From Caulobacter sp. (lineage in GTDB: Bacteria; Pseudomonadota; Alphaproteobacteria; Caulobacterales; Caulobacteraceae), in the NCBI GenBank assembly GCA_030683005.1, contig JAUXMY010000006.1, positions 1 to 64,000 of the forward strand: 64,000 bases of DNA. Reading direction: 5' to 3'. The notes beneath the pieces were generated by a model that had not been told where the DNA came from, did no database searches, and worked only from the letters and a program-made list of their open reading frames with translations. Both the position numbers and the translations under genes were made by a program. Positions 8,042 to 17,055 of the stretch are shown here, one piece after another (position 1 is the first letter of the stretch; every line of letters begins with the position of its first letter).

Positions 8042-8523
8042 AACGCTTGCATGTTCACGTTGCGGTCGATGATCTGGCCGCCAGCATCCGCTTTTATTCC
8101 GTCATGTTTGCCGCCGAGCCCACAGTCAGCAAGGACGATTACGCAAAATGGATGCTCGATGATCCGCGCGTGAATTTTGCGATTTCGGCGCGCGGCGCCA
8201 CACCCGGGCTGAACCATCTGGGTGTTCAGGTCGAGTCTGCCGGCGAACTGGCCGAGATGGGCGCGCGCCTGCAAAAGCTGGAAACCGAGGTGGTGGAGGA
8301 AATGGGTACCGCCTGTTGCTACGCCAAATCCGACAAATACTGGGCAACCGATCCGCAGGGTATCGCCTGGGAAACCTACCATACGCTCGACAGCATCCCG
8401 GTGTTCGGTCATGCCGATGCGTCCGTATCCGCCAGCGGCTGCTGTGTGCCCGAGCCCGTCGCAGTCAGCGTCTCCAGCCGTATCCCGGTCAAGGCCAAGC
8501 CTGCCGCGGGCGGTTGTTGTTAA
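8038..8523 (+). CDS. arsI: ArsI-type C-As lyase (non-heme iron dioxygenase) with Cys-rich tail
   Basis: Vicinal-oxygen-chelate fold enzyme that, in its family, uses Fe(II) and O2 to break the carbon-arsenic bond of trivalent organoarsenicals such as methylarsenite, releasing As(III). The expected residues are visible: His5, His60 and Glu112 as iron ligands, and the vicinal Cys93-Cys94 in GTACCYAKSDKYW that binds the arsenical. A non-conserved tail after residue 125 carries two extra Cys pairs, 135-136 and 160-161. The start at 8038 has AAGGAG at 8027-8032 and overlaps the arsR stop, implying coupling. CadI-like cadmium-inducible proteins are close relatives, but the downstream arsenic genes favour ArsI. 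Confidence 0.85.
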   Translation: MKRLHVHVAVDDLAASIRFYSVMFAAEPTVSKDDYAKWMLDDPRVNFAISARGATPGLNHLGVQVESAGELAEMGARLQKLETEVVEEMGTACCYAKSDKYWATDPQGIAWETYHTLDSIPVFGHADASVSASGCCVPEPVAVSVSSRIPVKAKPAAGGCC

Positions 8524-8552
8524 GTTTTATTCCATTTCATCAAGGACATCTC

Positions 8553-8984
8553 GTGGCTGAAAAAACCTACACCGTGCTGGTGCTGTGCACTGGCAATTCC
8601 TGTCGCTCGCAAATGGCCGAAGTGCTGCTGAACCATGACCTCGCCGGCCAGGTGCGCGCGCTCTCCGCCGGCACCCGGCCGCAGCCGAAAGTGGCCGACG
8701 GCGCGATCGCGGCGCTGAAATCCGCCGGCCTGAATACCGACGGCCTGCACCCGAAAGACATCGATGCGGTGATGAACGAGGACATCGATCTGGTGGTAAC
8801 CGTGTGCGACAACGCCCGCGAAGCCTGCCCGATTTTCCCGCGCCCGATCCCGGCCATCCACCTGCCGTTCCACGACCCGCACGGCGAACCGCTGGAGAGC
8901 TTCCTCGCGGTGCGCGACGACATCCGCACCCGGCTGGTGGCCGCCGTGCACGAGAAACTCGGCTTGCAAGCGGCCGCTGCCTGA
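8553..8984 (+). CDS. arsC: arsenate reductase, thioredoxin-coupled low-molecular-weight phosphatase type
   Basis: Reduces arsenate to arsenite in the cytoplasm, which the exporter then removes. The 143-residue protein has the P-loop C12-TGNSC-R18 (CX5R) and the redox pair Cys85 and Cys92 in TVCDNAREACP. These correspond to Cys10, 82 and 89 of the thioredoxin-dependent enzyme of plasmid pI258. The GTG start at 8553 is supported by AAGGA at 8542-8546, 6 bases upstream; longer frames add residues without family match. It is the third gene of the operon, 29 bases after arsI. Confidence 0.92.
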   Translation: MAEKTYTVLVLCTGNSCRSQMAEVLLNHDLAGQVRALSAGTRPQPKVADGAIAALKSAGLNTDGLHPKDIDAVMNEDIDLVVTVCDNAREACPIFPRPIPAIHLPFHDPHGEPLESFLAVRDDIRTRLVAAVHEKLGLQAAAA

Positions 8985-9002
8985 ATCAACGGAGACGCTG
9001 CC

Positions 9003-9500
9003 ATGGCTGAACCTGTTTTCAATGTGCTGTTTCTGTGTACCGGCAATTCGGCGCGCTCGATTCTGGCCGAATCGCTGCTCAACCATTTTGGCAAGGGGCG
9101 GTTTCTGGCGTTCAGTGCAGGCAGCACGCCGGCCGGACGGGTCAACCCGTTTGCGCTGGCACTGCTGGAAAAAAATCATTACCCCACCGGCGAACTGCGC
9201 AGCAAGTCGTGGGACGAATTCGCGCAGCCCGCTGCACCGCGGCTCGATTTCGTGATTACGGTATGCGACAACGCAGCGGGTGAAGTCTGTCCGGTGTGGC
9301 CGGGGCAGCCGATGACCGCGCACTGGGGCATTCCCGACCCGGCCGCGGTGGAAGGCAGCGACGACATCAAGCGCCATGCCTTTGTCGAGGCCATGAACCA
9401 GTTGCAGCGTCGCATCTGCATGTTCGTCAGTCTGCCGTTCGCAACGCTGGACGGCATGAAGCTGCAACAGGCGGTGCGCGAGATCGGAAAGACGCCATGA
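9003..9500 (+). CDS. arsC: second arsenate reductase of the low-molecular-weight phosphatase type
   Basis: A 165-residue paralogue of the preceding gene. It has the P-loop C12-TGNSA-R (CX5R), with Ala where the first enzyme has a second P-loop Cys, and the distal Cys88 and Cys96 in TVCDNAAGEVCP. The longer Cys-Cys spacing and the C-terminal extension (RRICMFVSLPFATLDG) place it in the distinct longer subgroup often found beside ACR3 exporters. It may use a different reductant from the first enzyme; that is inference. It overlaps the exporter start by 4 bases (ATGA). Confidence 0.88.
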   Translation: MAEPVFNVLFLCTGNSARSILAESLLNHFGKGRFLAFSAGSTPAGRVNPFALALLEKNHYPTGELRSKSWDEFAQPAAPRLDFVITVCDNAAGEVCPVWPGQPMTAHWGIPDPAAVEGSDDIKRHAFVEAMNQLQRRICMFVSLPFATLDGMKLQQAVREIGKTP

Positions 9501-10585
9501 GTGCACAGTGTGAAGTAGCAGGGAAACTTGCCGCTGCCGCGCCGATGAGCCTGTTCGAGCGCGGGCTCACCCTGTGGGTGGCGCTGTGCATCGTCGTCGG
9601 AGTGCTGCTGGGCCAGTGGATGCCGGGCCCGTTCCAGGCACTGGGGCGCATGGAAGTGGCACAGGTCAACATTCCGGTCGGTCTGCTGATCTGGGTGATG
9701 ATCATTCCCATGCTGATGAAGATCGACTTCTCGGCCATGGGGCAGGTCGGCCGCCACTGGCGCGGCATCGGCATCACCCTTTTCGTCAACTGGGCGGTCA
9801 AGCCGTTCTCGATGGCCCTGCTCGGCTGGCTGTTTATCGGCATGCTGTTCAGGCCCTGGCTGCCGGCCGGCCAGATCGACAGCTACATCGCCGGGCTGAT
9901 CCTGCTGGGCGCCGCGCCCTGCACGGCCATGGTGTTCGTCTGGAGCAACCTGACCAAGGGCGAGCCGCACTTCACCCTCAGCCAGGTGGCGCTGAACGAC
10001 GCGGTGATGATCTTCGCCTTCGCGCCGATCGTGGCGCTGCTGCTCGGGTTGTCGGCGATCGTCGTGCCGTGGGAGACCCTGCTGCTGTCGGTCGGGCTTT
10101 ACATCGTCGTGCCGGTGATCATCGCCCAGGTGCTGCGGAAGGTGCTGCTGGCGAAGGGCGAGGCCTCTTTCCAGGCGGGCCTGGCCTGGCTCGGACCGGT
10201 CTCCATGGCCGCGCTGCTGGCGACCCTGGTGCTGCTGTTCGGCTTCCAGGGCGAGCAGATCCTGGCCCAGCCGTTGATCATCGTCCTGCTGGCCGTGCCG
10301 ATCCTGATCCAGGTCTATTTCATCGCCGGACTGGCCTATATGATGAACCGGGCGGCCCGGGAGCCGCACAACATCGCCGGGCCGTCATCGATGATCGGGG
10401 CCAGCAACTTCTTCGAACTGGCCGTCGCCGCGGCGATCAGTCTGTTCGGCCTGACGTCCGGCGCGGCGCTGGCCACGGTGGTCGGCGTGCTGGTCGAGGT
10501 GCCGGTCATGCTGACGCTGGTCGCCATCGTGAATCGCTCGAAGGGCTGGTACGAACGCCGCCTCGCCCCCCGCAACGAGGCCTGA
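9497..10585 (+). CDS. acr3: ACR3-family arsenite efflux permease
   Basis: Inner-membrane exporter of As(III), 362 residues with about ten transmembrane helices. The family's essential Cys lies in GAAPCTAMVFVWSNL, in the middle of the protein. The conserved LLIWVMIIPMLMKIDFSAM and IAGPSSMIGASNFFELAVA segments are also present. The start at 9497 overlaps the upstream arsC. The gene's base usage is uneven. The first ~110 codons include AGT, GCA, TGT, GAA, GTA, AAA, CTT, ATT and TTT, while after about 9,840 nearly every codon ends in G or C. The protein reads intact across this change, so any join is in frame. Confidence 0.93.
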   Translation: MSAQCEVAGKLAAAAPMSLFERGLTLWVALCIVVGVLLGQWMPGPFQALGRMEVAQVNIPVGLLIWVMIIPMLMKIDFSAMGQVGRHWRGIGITLFVNWAVKPFSMALLGWLFIGMLFRPWLPAGQIDSYIAGLILLGAAPCTAMVFVWSNLTKGEPHFTLSQVALNDAVMIFAFAPIVALLLGLSAIVVPWETLLLSVGLYIVVPVIIAQVLRKVLLAKGEASFQAGLAWLGPVSMAALLATLVLLFGFQGEQILAQPLIIVLLAVPILIQVYFIAGLAYMMNRAAREPHNIAGPSSMIGASNFFELAVAAAISLFGLTSGAALATVVGVLVEVPVMLTLVAIVNRSKGWYERRLAPRNEA

Positions 10586-10589
10586 CCCC

Positions 10590-11006
10590 ATGACCGTGAC
10601 CATTTTTCACAACCGCGCCTGCGGCACCTCGCGCAACACCCTGGCCGCCATCCGTGAGACCGGCGTCGAGCCGACCGTGGTCGAGTACCTGAAGACCGGC
10701 TGGACGAGGGCGCAACTCCGGGACCTGCTGGGCAAGCTGGGCCTGGGGCCGCGCGACATCCTGCGGATCAAGGGCACGCCGGCCGCGGACCTGGGTCTGA
10801 CCGACCCGGCCGTAGGTGACGACGCCATCCTCGACGCCATGGTCGCCCACCCGATCCTGGTCGAGCGTCCCATCGTGGTCGCTCCCCGGGGCGCGGTGCT
10901 GTCGCGTCCGTCCGAGCGGGTTTTCGAGATCCTCGACAACGCCCCGGCCGCCTTCGTCAAGGAGGACGGCGAGCGAGTCCTGCCCGGAAATGCGCCCGAC
11001 GCGTGA
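10590..11006 (+). CDS. arsC: arsenate reductase, glutaredoxin-coupled (Spx/ArsC fold)
   Basis: A 138-residue enzyme unrelated in fold to the two upstream reductases. Cys11 in RACGTSRN is the catalytic thiol attacked by arsenate, and IRIKG and PILVERPIV match the conserved ArsC core with its Arg triad region. It reduces arsenate using glutaredoxin in this family. It starts 4 bases after the acr3 stop and has the high-GC codon use of the right part of the window. It could alternatively be a YfgD-like relative, but its position after acr3 favours arsenate reduction. Confidence 0.9.
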   Translation: MTVTIFHNRACGTSRNTLAAIRETGVEPTVVEYLKTGWTRAQLRDLLGKLGLGPRDILRIKGTPAADLGLTDPAVGDDAILDAMVAHPILVERPIVVAPRGAVLSRPSERVFEILDNAPAAFVKEDGERVLPGNAPDA

Positions 11007-11149
11007 GCCGGCGTGACAAATGCGCCGAACCGCAGGATATTGCTTGCGCCTGATGTAACGGTTCCTGCATGAACCGGCCTGATAGTTGCTGGGGGGCGAC
11101 CCAGCCGTGTCATTCTGACGCTTGCGGCATCGTCAACGATGGGGGACCG

Positions 11150-12556
11150 ATGCAGGAGTTTGATCCCAGGCGCCCGACGCTTCGCTTCGCGCCGAAGATC
11201 CTTGTGGCCATCGCCGGCTTCGCGGCCCTTGGCCTGGGCTGGAAACTGACGGCCGGTCCAGAGATCGCGGCCAGCCAGACGCTCGACCCCGCCGCCATGG
11301 TCGCCCTGCAGCACGCCGCCTTCGCCGAGGCGGAGGCCCATCCCGGGTTTGGCCGGGGACACAACGTCAATGTCGAGGTCCTTCCCGGCGAGACCCTGGC
11401 CGCCGCCGTCGCGCGCAGCGGCGTGGGCGACGCAGAGGCCCGCCATGCGGTCGGCGTCCTCAGCGAGGCCATGGACACTGTCAACATCAAGGCCGGCATG
11501 GACTTCGTCGCTTCGGTCGCACGCCCCCTGGACCGCCGCGGTCCGGCGCGCCTGATCGGCCTGTCCATGCGCGCCGACGCGGTCAAGACGATTACCGTGT
11601 CCCGCACCTTCGACGGCGCCCTGCGCCTCAGGGAGCTGGAGGAGAAGGTCCGGGCCGAGACCACCGTGGCCTGCGGCAAGATGGACGGCTCGTTCCACGA
11701 AAGTGCGGCGGCCATCGGCGCCAACTCTGCCATCGTCGCCGAGGCGTCCAAGCTGTTCGCCCACAAGATCGACTTCTCGCGCGACATCAAGGCGGGCGAT
11801 CCGTTCTGCCTGGTGTTTGATCGCAAGATCACCGAGAGCGGCCGTACGGTCGAGGCCAGCGGCCTGCAGTACGCCGAGATCAAGGGCCAGCGCTTCTACG
11901 GCTTCACCAACACCCAGGGGAAGAAGGTCTTCCTCGACAGCGTCGGCAAGACCGTCAAGAGCATGCTGCTTCGCACGCCGGTTGACGGCGCCCGCATCAC
12001 CTCGCGCTTCGGCGTCCGCCGCCACCCGATCCTCGGCTACACCAAGATGCACCAGGGCATCGACTTCGGCGCCGGCATGGGCACGCCCGTCCTGGCCGCC
12101 GGCGACGGCGTCGTGGTCGAGGCTCGCCGCTGGGGCGGCTACGGCAACTGGATCCGCGTGCGCCACGCTGACGGCTGGGAAACCGGCTACGCCCACCTGT
12201 CGCGCTACGCCAAGGGCCTCAAGCCCGGCCAACGGGTCAGCCAGGGGCAGATCATCGGCTACGTCGGCTCGACCGGCGCCTCGACCGGCCCGCACCTTCA
12301 CTACGAGATCTGGCGCCGTGGCGTCCGCGTGAACCCGATCGGCGCCAAGATCGCCGTCGGCGTGGAGCAGGATCCCCGCGACGTCGCCGCGTTCAAGGCG
12401 TCCAAGGCCCGCCTCGACGAACTGCTGGCCCCGCGCCGCGCCGAAATCGGGGCGCCCGCCGTCCCGGCCGAGACGGCCAAGCCGGAAGCCGGCAAGAAGC
12501 TGGCGAAGGCCGACTTCAAGGCCGCCGCCCCGACGCTGCGTCCGCGGGCGGGGTAA
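11150..12556 (+). CDS. M23 family zinc metallopeptidase (murein endopeptidase), membrane-anchored
   Basis: Cell-wall peptidase expected to cut peptide cross-bridges, 468 residues. A short cytoplasmic N-terminus and one transmembrane helix (about residues 18-38) anchor it to the inner membrane with the rest in the periplasm. A helical/LysM-like linker is followed by the LytM domain, with zinc ligands His301 and Asp305 in HQGIDFG and the catalytic His382/His384 in HLHYE. A Lys/Ala/Pro-rich tail follows. The ATG at 11150 puts the transmembrane helix at the N-terminus; the longer frame from 11069 is unlikely. It is probably monocistronic. Confidence 0.92.
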   Translation: MQEFDPRRPTLRFAPKILVAIAGFAALGLGWKLTAGPEIAASQTLDPAAMVALQHAAFAEAEAHPGFGRGHNVNVEVLPGETLAAAVARSGVGDAEARHAVGVLSEAMDTVNIKAGMDFVASVARPLDRRGPARLIGLSMRADAVKTITVSRTFDGALRLRELEEKVRAETTVACGKMDGSFHESAAAIGANSAIVAEASKLFAHKIDFSRDIKAGDPFCLVFDRKITESGRTVEASGLQYAEIKGQRFYGFTNTQGKKVFLDSVGKTVKSMLLRTPVDGARITSRFGVRRHPILGYTKMHQGIDFGAGMGTPVLAAGDGVVVEARRWGGYGNWIRVRHADGWETGYAHLSRYAKGLKPGQRVSQGQIIGYVGSTGASTGPHLHYEIWRRGVRVNPIGAKIAVGVEQDPRDVAAFKASKARLDELLAPRRAEIGAPAVPAETAKPEAGKKLAKADFKAAAPTLRPRAG

Positions 12557-12565
12557 CAGCTCGTC

Positions 12566-12687
12566 GTCATGGCCCGGCTTGTCCGGGCTACCCAAGCCTG
12601 ATGACTCGGACGAGAAGGCGCGGAGCGATCCGCGCCCTTCTTGCATGGGCCGTGTTCACGGGTGGCCCGGACAAGCCGGGCCATGAC
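12566..12687. repeat. long inverted repeat with a central terminator-like hairpin
   Basis: A 28-base arm starting GTCATGGCCCGGCTTGTCC (12566-12593) is repeated as its reverse complement at 12660-12687 with one mismatch. Between the arms, GGCGCGGA/TCCGCGCC with a 4-base loop (12617-12636), followed by CTTCTT, forms a hairpin that could terminate transcription after the peptidase gene. The same GTCATGGCCCG core recurs at 44362-44390, so this is a dispersed intergenic palindrome family. Confidence 0.7.
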
Positions 12688-12768
12688 GGAAATAGAGTTG
12701 GGCGTGACGCGACGCCCCCGGGGCGCTAGAGAGACCGCCCGCCCGCAACAGCTTCCGGACCCTCTCCC

Positions 12769-13845
12769 TTGCGACTTCCCCAGGCCCGTCTCGACCAGGT
12801 GCTCGACCGCTTCCGCGAGATCGAGGCCCGCATGGGCGCGGCCACGGACGGGACCGAGATCGTGCGGCTGTCCAAGGAGCACGCCGAGCTCAGGCCCGTC
12901 GCCGAGGCTGTGATAGCCGTGCAGAAGGTGCTGGCCGAGAAGCCCGAGCTGGAGGCCATGGCCGCCGACCCGGACCCCGACATCTCCGAATTGGCCCGGG
13001 ACGAGCTCGAGCGGCTGGACGCGCGCCTGCCGGAGATGGAGCGGGAGGTCGCCCTGCTGCTGGCCCCGCGCGACAAGGACGAGAACGCGTCCGCCATCCT
13101 CGAAGTGCGGGCCGGCACCGGCGGCGACGAGGCGGCGCTGTTCGCCGGCGACCTGTTCCGCATGTACCAGCGCTACGCCGCCAGTCAGGGCTGGCGGGTC
13201 GAGATCGACAGCGTCTCCGAAGGCGAAATGGGCGGCTACAAGGAAATCGTCGCCTCGATCACCGGCGACGGCGTTTTCGGCCGGCTCAAGTTCGAGAGCG
13301 GCGTGCACCGGGTGCAACGCGTGCCCGAGACCGAGGCGCAGGGGCGCATCCACACCAGCGCCGCGACCGTGGCCGTGTTGCCGGAGGTCGAGGACGTCGA
13401 CATCGTCATCAACGACGCCGACCTGCGCATCGACACCTACCGCTCCAGCGGCGCCGGCGGCCAGCACGTCAACAAGACCGACTCCGCCGTCCGCATCACC
13501 CACCTGCCCACCGGCGTGGTGGTGACCTCTTCGGAAAAGTCGCAGCACGAGAACCGCCGCAAGGCGATGAAGAACCTCAAGGCCAAGCTCTACGACATGC
13601 AGCGCGAGGCGCTGGACACCGCCCGCGCCGACGCCCGCAAGAGCCAGGTCGGCAGCGGCGACCGGTCCGAGCGCATCCGCACCTACAACTTCCCGCAGGG
13701 CCGGGTGACCGACCACCGCATCAACCTGACCCTCTACAACCTGGCCAAGGTCATGGAGGGCGAGGCGCTGGACGACGTGATCAAGCCGCTGATCGCCGAG
13801 GACCAGGCTGCCCGGCTGTCGGCGCTGGAAGACGAGTTCAACTAG
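12769..13845 (+). CDS. prfA: peptide chain release factor 1
   Basis: Class I release factor recognising UAA and UAG and triggering peptidyl-tRNA hydrolysis. The 358-residue protein has the GGQ motif at 230-232 ([18 protein letters not shown]). The stop-codon recognition tripeptide is P-x-T type ([14 protein letters not shown]), as in RF1 and not the SPF of RF2. The start is taken as TTG at 12769, because the sequence [15 protein letters not shown] fits RF1 N-termini and no ATG or GTG lies near. prmC, which methylates the GGQ glutamine, is two genes downstream on the same strand. Confidence 0.95.
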   Translation: MRLPQARLDQVLDRFREIEARMGAATDGTEIVRLSKEHAELRPVAEAVIAVQKVLAEKPELEAMAADPDPDISELARDELERLDARLPEMEREVALLLAPRDKDENASAILEVRAGTGGDEAALFAGDLFRMYQRYAASQGWRVEIDSVSEGEMGGYKEIVASITGDGVFGRLKFESGVHRVQRVPETEAQGRIHTSAATVAVLPEVEDVDIVINDADLRIDTYRSSGAGGQHVNKTDSAVRITHLPTGVVVTSSEKSQHENRRKAMKNLKAKLYDMQREALDTARADARKSQVGSGDRSERIRTYNFPQGRVTDHRINLTLYNLAKVMEGEALDDVIKPLIAEDQAARLSALEDEFN

Positions 13846-15119
13846 GAACGCCCTCTCCCCCGTCCGCGCTGGCGAGGCGGCTTGGGCGCCGGAGGCGGGG
13901 CGTCAGGATCCGCACGTCCCGATCCCGAGACCCGCGACCACAGCCCTCCGGCCTGTCTGCGGGCGTGGCCGGCGCCGACCCTGAGCGTTGCCCGCAGGTG
14001 TAGCGGCTGGCCGACCGTGTCGGCCATGACGGCGCCGCGCATGCCCATCGGCCGCTCGGGACCGCCGGTGGTGTCGATGGCGGTCTGGTGCTCGATCTCG
14101 GCGTTCAGCTCGGCCCCGACCAGCAGGATGATCACCGACACCCAGACCCACAGCATGAAGCCGACCACCGCGCCAAGTGAGCCATAGGTGACGTCGAACT
14201 GGGCGACATTGGCGAGGTACCAGGAAAACCCGAGTGACCCGCCCAGCCAGCCGGCGGCGGCCAAAACCGCGCCCCATGTGACCCACCGCCATTTGGCCCG
14301 TGTACGGCTGGGCCCATAGCGATAGACCAGGCTGAACACCGCCACCGTCACCGCCGCCACCAGGCACCAGCGCAGCGCGAACCACCAGCTGTCGGCCCGC
14401 GCCAGGCCCAGCCAGGCCAGAACGACCGGCGCGGCGACCAGCACGCCGGCGACCAGGGCCAGGAACACCAGCGCCGCGAAGGTGGAGCCGTAGGTGAACA
14501 TGGTCCGGCGCAGCAGGGGCCGCGTCTCGACCTCGTCATAGGCGACGTTCAGGCCTTCGAAGAGCGCCCTCATGCCGGCGTTGGCCGACCAGACCGACAC
14601 CAGCAGGCTGAGCACGAAGGCGGCCGAGAGCTTGCCTGGATGCTGGCCGGCCAGCCGCAGCATTTGGTCGCCGACAATCTGGATCACCGGCCCGGGGAAG
14701 ACGCCCGACAGGCCCTGCAGCTGCTCCTGCACGGCGGCCACGTCCCACAACAGCCCGTACAACGACACGAAGGCGCCGATGGCCGGAAAGATGCCCAGCA
14801 GGACGTAGAAGGTCACGCCGCCGGCCGCGCTCGGCAGTTTGTCGCGCGAAATCTCCTGCAGGGTACGCCAGAGGATGTCGCGCCAGCCGATCAGCGGGAT
14901 AGCGTGCGGAAAGGTCGCCGCCCTGCCCCGCCCGGGCTCGGCCTGGTCGAAGGCCGCCGGCGACATCACGCGGTCCTCGCTCATGCCCGGAGGCGGCGCC
15001 CGCCGGCCCGGCCACAGGATCACCGTGGCGGCCAGGCCGATCCAGGGCAGCAGGCCCCACGGGCGCGTTCGCCCCCAGCGCCACGCCGCCCTCATCCTCT
15101 CGCCTACGCGCTGATCCAT
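13842..15119 (-). CDS. YihY/BrkB family inner-membrane protein
   Basis: Polytopic membrane protein of the YihY/virulence factor BrkB group, function unknown (once called RNase BN in error). The 425-residue sequence has the family opening [41 protein letters not shown] and about six transmembrane helices. The terminal [33 protein letters not shown] is the most conserved part. The C-terminus is basic and Pro-rich ([18 protein letters not shown]). It converges on prfA with a 4-base overlap of the stop codons. The ATG at 15119 avoids overlap with the divergent MOSC gene. Confidence 0.88.
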   Translation of the reverse strand: MDQRVGERMRAAWRWGRTRPWGLLPWIGLAATVILWPGRRAPPPGMSEDRVMSPAAFDQAEPGRGRAATFPHAIPLIGWRDILWRTLQEISRDKLPSAAGGVTFYVLLGIFPAIGAFVSLYGLLWDVAAVQEQLQGLSGVFPGPVIQIVGDQMLRLAGQHPGKLSAAFVLSLLVSVWSANAGMRALFEGLNVAYDEVETRPLLRRTMFTYGSTFAALVFLALVAGVLVAAPVVLAWLGLARADSWWFALRWCLVAAVTVAVFSLVYRYGPSRTRAKWRWVTWGAVLAAAGWLGGSLGFSWYLANVAQFDVTYGSLGAVVGFMLWVWVSVIILLVGAELNAEIEHQTAIDTTGGPERPMGMRGAVMADTVGQPLHLRATLRVGAGHARRQAGGLWSRVSGSGRADPDAPPPAPKPPRQRGRGRGRS

Positions 15120-15195
15120 CGCGAAAGGAAATGCCGCGGAGGCCCTTGCCGTTCCCCCGGGGCTTGCCGCGACCCGGCCCCTGAGGCAGTGACGG

Positions 15196-15963
15196 ATGAT
15201 GACCGCCACTGTCTCCGCCCTCTACCGCCACCCCGTGAAGGGCTTCACCCCAGAGCGGCTCGCCTCCGCCGACCTCGCCGTCGGCGAGAACTTCCCGTGC
15301 GATCGGCTTTACGCGGTCGAGGTCGGCCCCAGCGGGTTCGACGCGGCCAGCCCGGCCTGGGTTTCGAAGATGAAATTCGCGGTGCTGGCGCGGATCGCCG
15401 AGGTGGCGAAGGCGCGCACGGCCTTTAACGAGGCCGCCGGCGTTTTTTCCGCCCGCGCCGACGGCCTGCCGGACATCAACGCCGACCTGACCTCCGAAGC
15501 CGGTCGCGAGGCCCTGGCGGCCTGGCTGACGGCGCTGCTCGGAGACGAGGCGGACGCGCCGCTGAAGGTCATCGCCGCGCCCGGGACCTGGCGGTTCATG
15601 GACCACCCTCTGGGCCATGTCTCGATCATCAACATGGCCAGCGTCCGCGATCTGGAGCACCGCATCGGCAAGCCGCTCGACCCGCTGCGCTTCCGTGGCA
15701 ACCTCTATGTCGAAGGCTGGGAGCCCTGGGTCGAGAACCAGTGGACGGGGCGGACGCTGAAGGTCGGCGGCGCGATGACCACGGTGTTCAAGCCCATCGT
15801 CCGCTGCGCCGCCACCCACGTCGATCCGACGACGGCCGAGCGCGATATCGATGTTGTGAAGGCGCTGTTCGACCACTACGGCCACACGCTGTGCGGACTC
15901 TATGTGCAAGTCACCGCCGCGGGACGGGTCGCCGAGGGCGACGCATTGGAGCTCGGCTCATGA
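15196..15963 (+). CDS. MOSC domain protein
   Basis: A 255-residue protein with an N-terminal MOSC beta-barrel part (SALYRHPVKGFTPERL, LAVGENFPCDRLYAV) and the MOSC core (FRGNLYVEG, VGGAMTTVFKPIVRCAATHVDP) with a conserved Cys in VRCAATHVDP. Such domains carry sulfur or bind molybdenum cofactor, and homologues act in molybdoenzyme-related reductions. The substrate is unknown. It overlaps prmC by 4 bases, so the two are co-translated despite unrelated functions. Confidence 0.83.
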   Translation: MMTATVSALYRHPVKGFTPERLASADLAVGENFPCDRLYAVEVGPSGFDAASPAWVSKMKFAVLARIAEVAKARTAFNEAAGVFSARADGLPDINADLTSEAGREALAAWLTALLGDEADAPLKVIAAPGTWRFMDHPLGHVSIINMASVRDLEHRIGKPLDPLRFRGNLYVEGWEPWVENQWTGRTLKVGGAMTTVFKPIVRCAATHVDPTTAERDIDVVKALFDHYGHTLCGLYVQVTAAGRVAEGDALELGS

Positions 15964-16820
15964 GCACTCTGGTGAAGACCTGGAAGGCCGGCCGCGAACG
16001 GCTGGAGACCGGCGGCATCGACCAGCCGGTGATCGACTCGCGCCTGATGCTGGAGGCGGCGGCCGGTGTCACGCGGGTGGACATCATCACCGACCCGCAC
16101 CGCCTGCTGACCGGCGAGCAGATGACCACCTTCGACGACTACATCGAGCGCCGCCTGCGGCGCGAGCCGGTCAGCCACATCCTGGGCCGCAAAGGCTTCT
16201 GGAAGATCATGCTCAACGTCACGCCGCATGTGCTGACGCCGCGGCCGGACACCGAAGTGATCGTCGACGAGGCCCTGAAGGCCTTCCCCGAGGCGATGGC
16301 CTTCAACATGCTCGACCTGGGCGTCGGTTCCGGCGCCATCCTGCTGGCCATCCTGGCCGAGCGGCCGGCCGCCAAGGGCCTGGGCGTCGACATCTCCGAG
16401 GAGGCGCTGGCCGTGGCGCGCGAGAACGCCGCCAACCTGGACCTGAACAACCGGGTGGCCCTGCTGCGCGGCGACTGGACCGCCGGCCTGGGCGACGAGA
16501 CCTTCGACCTGGTGGTCTCCAACCCGCCCTACATCGCCACCGAGGAGATCGAGACCCTTGATCCGGAGGTGAAGGACCACGAGCCGCGCGTGGCGCTGGA
16601 CGGTGGCCCGGACGGGCTGGACCCCTACCGCGTGCTGGCCCCCGAGATCCTGCGTGTGCTGAAGCCCGGCGGCCTGTTCGCGGTGGAGATCGGCCACACC
16701 CAGGCCAGGGCCGTCGAGACGCTGTTCCGCGCGGCCGGCGGAGCGCAGGTGCGGACGATCAAGGATCTTGCCCTGCGTGACCGGGTTGTCGCGGGCGTGA
16801 AAAACCCCTTGGAAACATAG
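15960..16820 (+). CDS. prmC: release factor glutamine methyltransferase
   Basis: Methylates the GGQ glutamine of RF1 and RF2 using S-adenosylmethionine. The 286-residue protein has an N-terminal helical domain that ends in EPVSHILGRKGFW. A Rossmann methyltransferase domain follows, with DLGVGSGAILLAILAE binding SAM and the catalytic NPPY in VVSNPPYIAT. The ATG at 15960 overlaps the MOSC stop. The link with prfA upstream is widely conserved. Confidence 0.95.
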   Translation: MSTLVKTWKAGRERLETGGIDQPVIDSRLMLEAAAGVTRVDIITDPHRLLTGEQMTTFDDYIERRLRREPVSHILGRKGFWKIMLNVTPHVLTPRPDTEVIVDEALKAFPEAMAFNMLDLGVGSGAILLAILAERPAAKGLGVDISEEALAVARENAANLDLNNRVALLRGDWTAGLGDETFDLVVSNPPYIATEEIETLDPEVKDHEPRVALDGGPDGLDPYRVLAPEILRVLKPGGLFAVEIGHTQARAVETLFRAAGGAQVRTIKDLALRDRVVAGVKNPLET

Positions 16821-17055
16821 GCCTGAGGGGTTACATCTCGACTCGTTCCCTCCCAGATCGCCGTAGATCGAAAGTCTCGACGACGGACGCGCGGGGCCTT
16901 TGTGGCCGGTTCGCAGCGCTGGAAAGCCGGGCGGAAACCTTAGGAAACAGCGTCTTTCTAGAACAGCAAACCGGGCCAATGCGCCCGAACAGGTCTCCAG
17001 AACCAGCCGGCAAGGTCCGCAACAGGACCAGCCGCAGTGCAGGTCAAAGGTAAAC

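Noticed and set aside
10607-12646. A minus-strand open frame of 679 residues across arsC and the M23 peptidase gene
   Set aside because: Both plus-strand genes have clear catalytic motifs; the long antisense frame follows from high GC at third positions.
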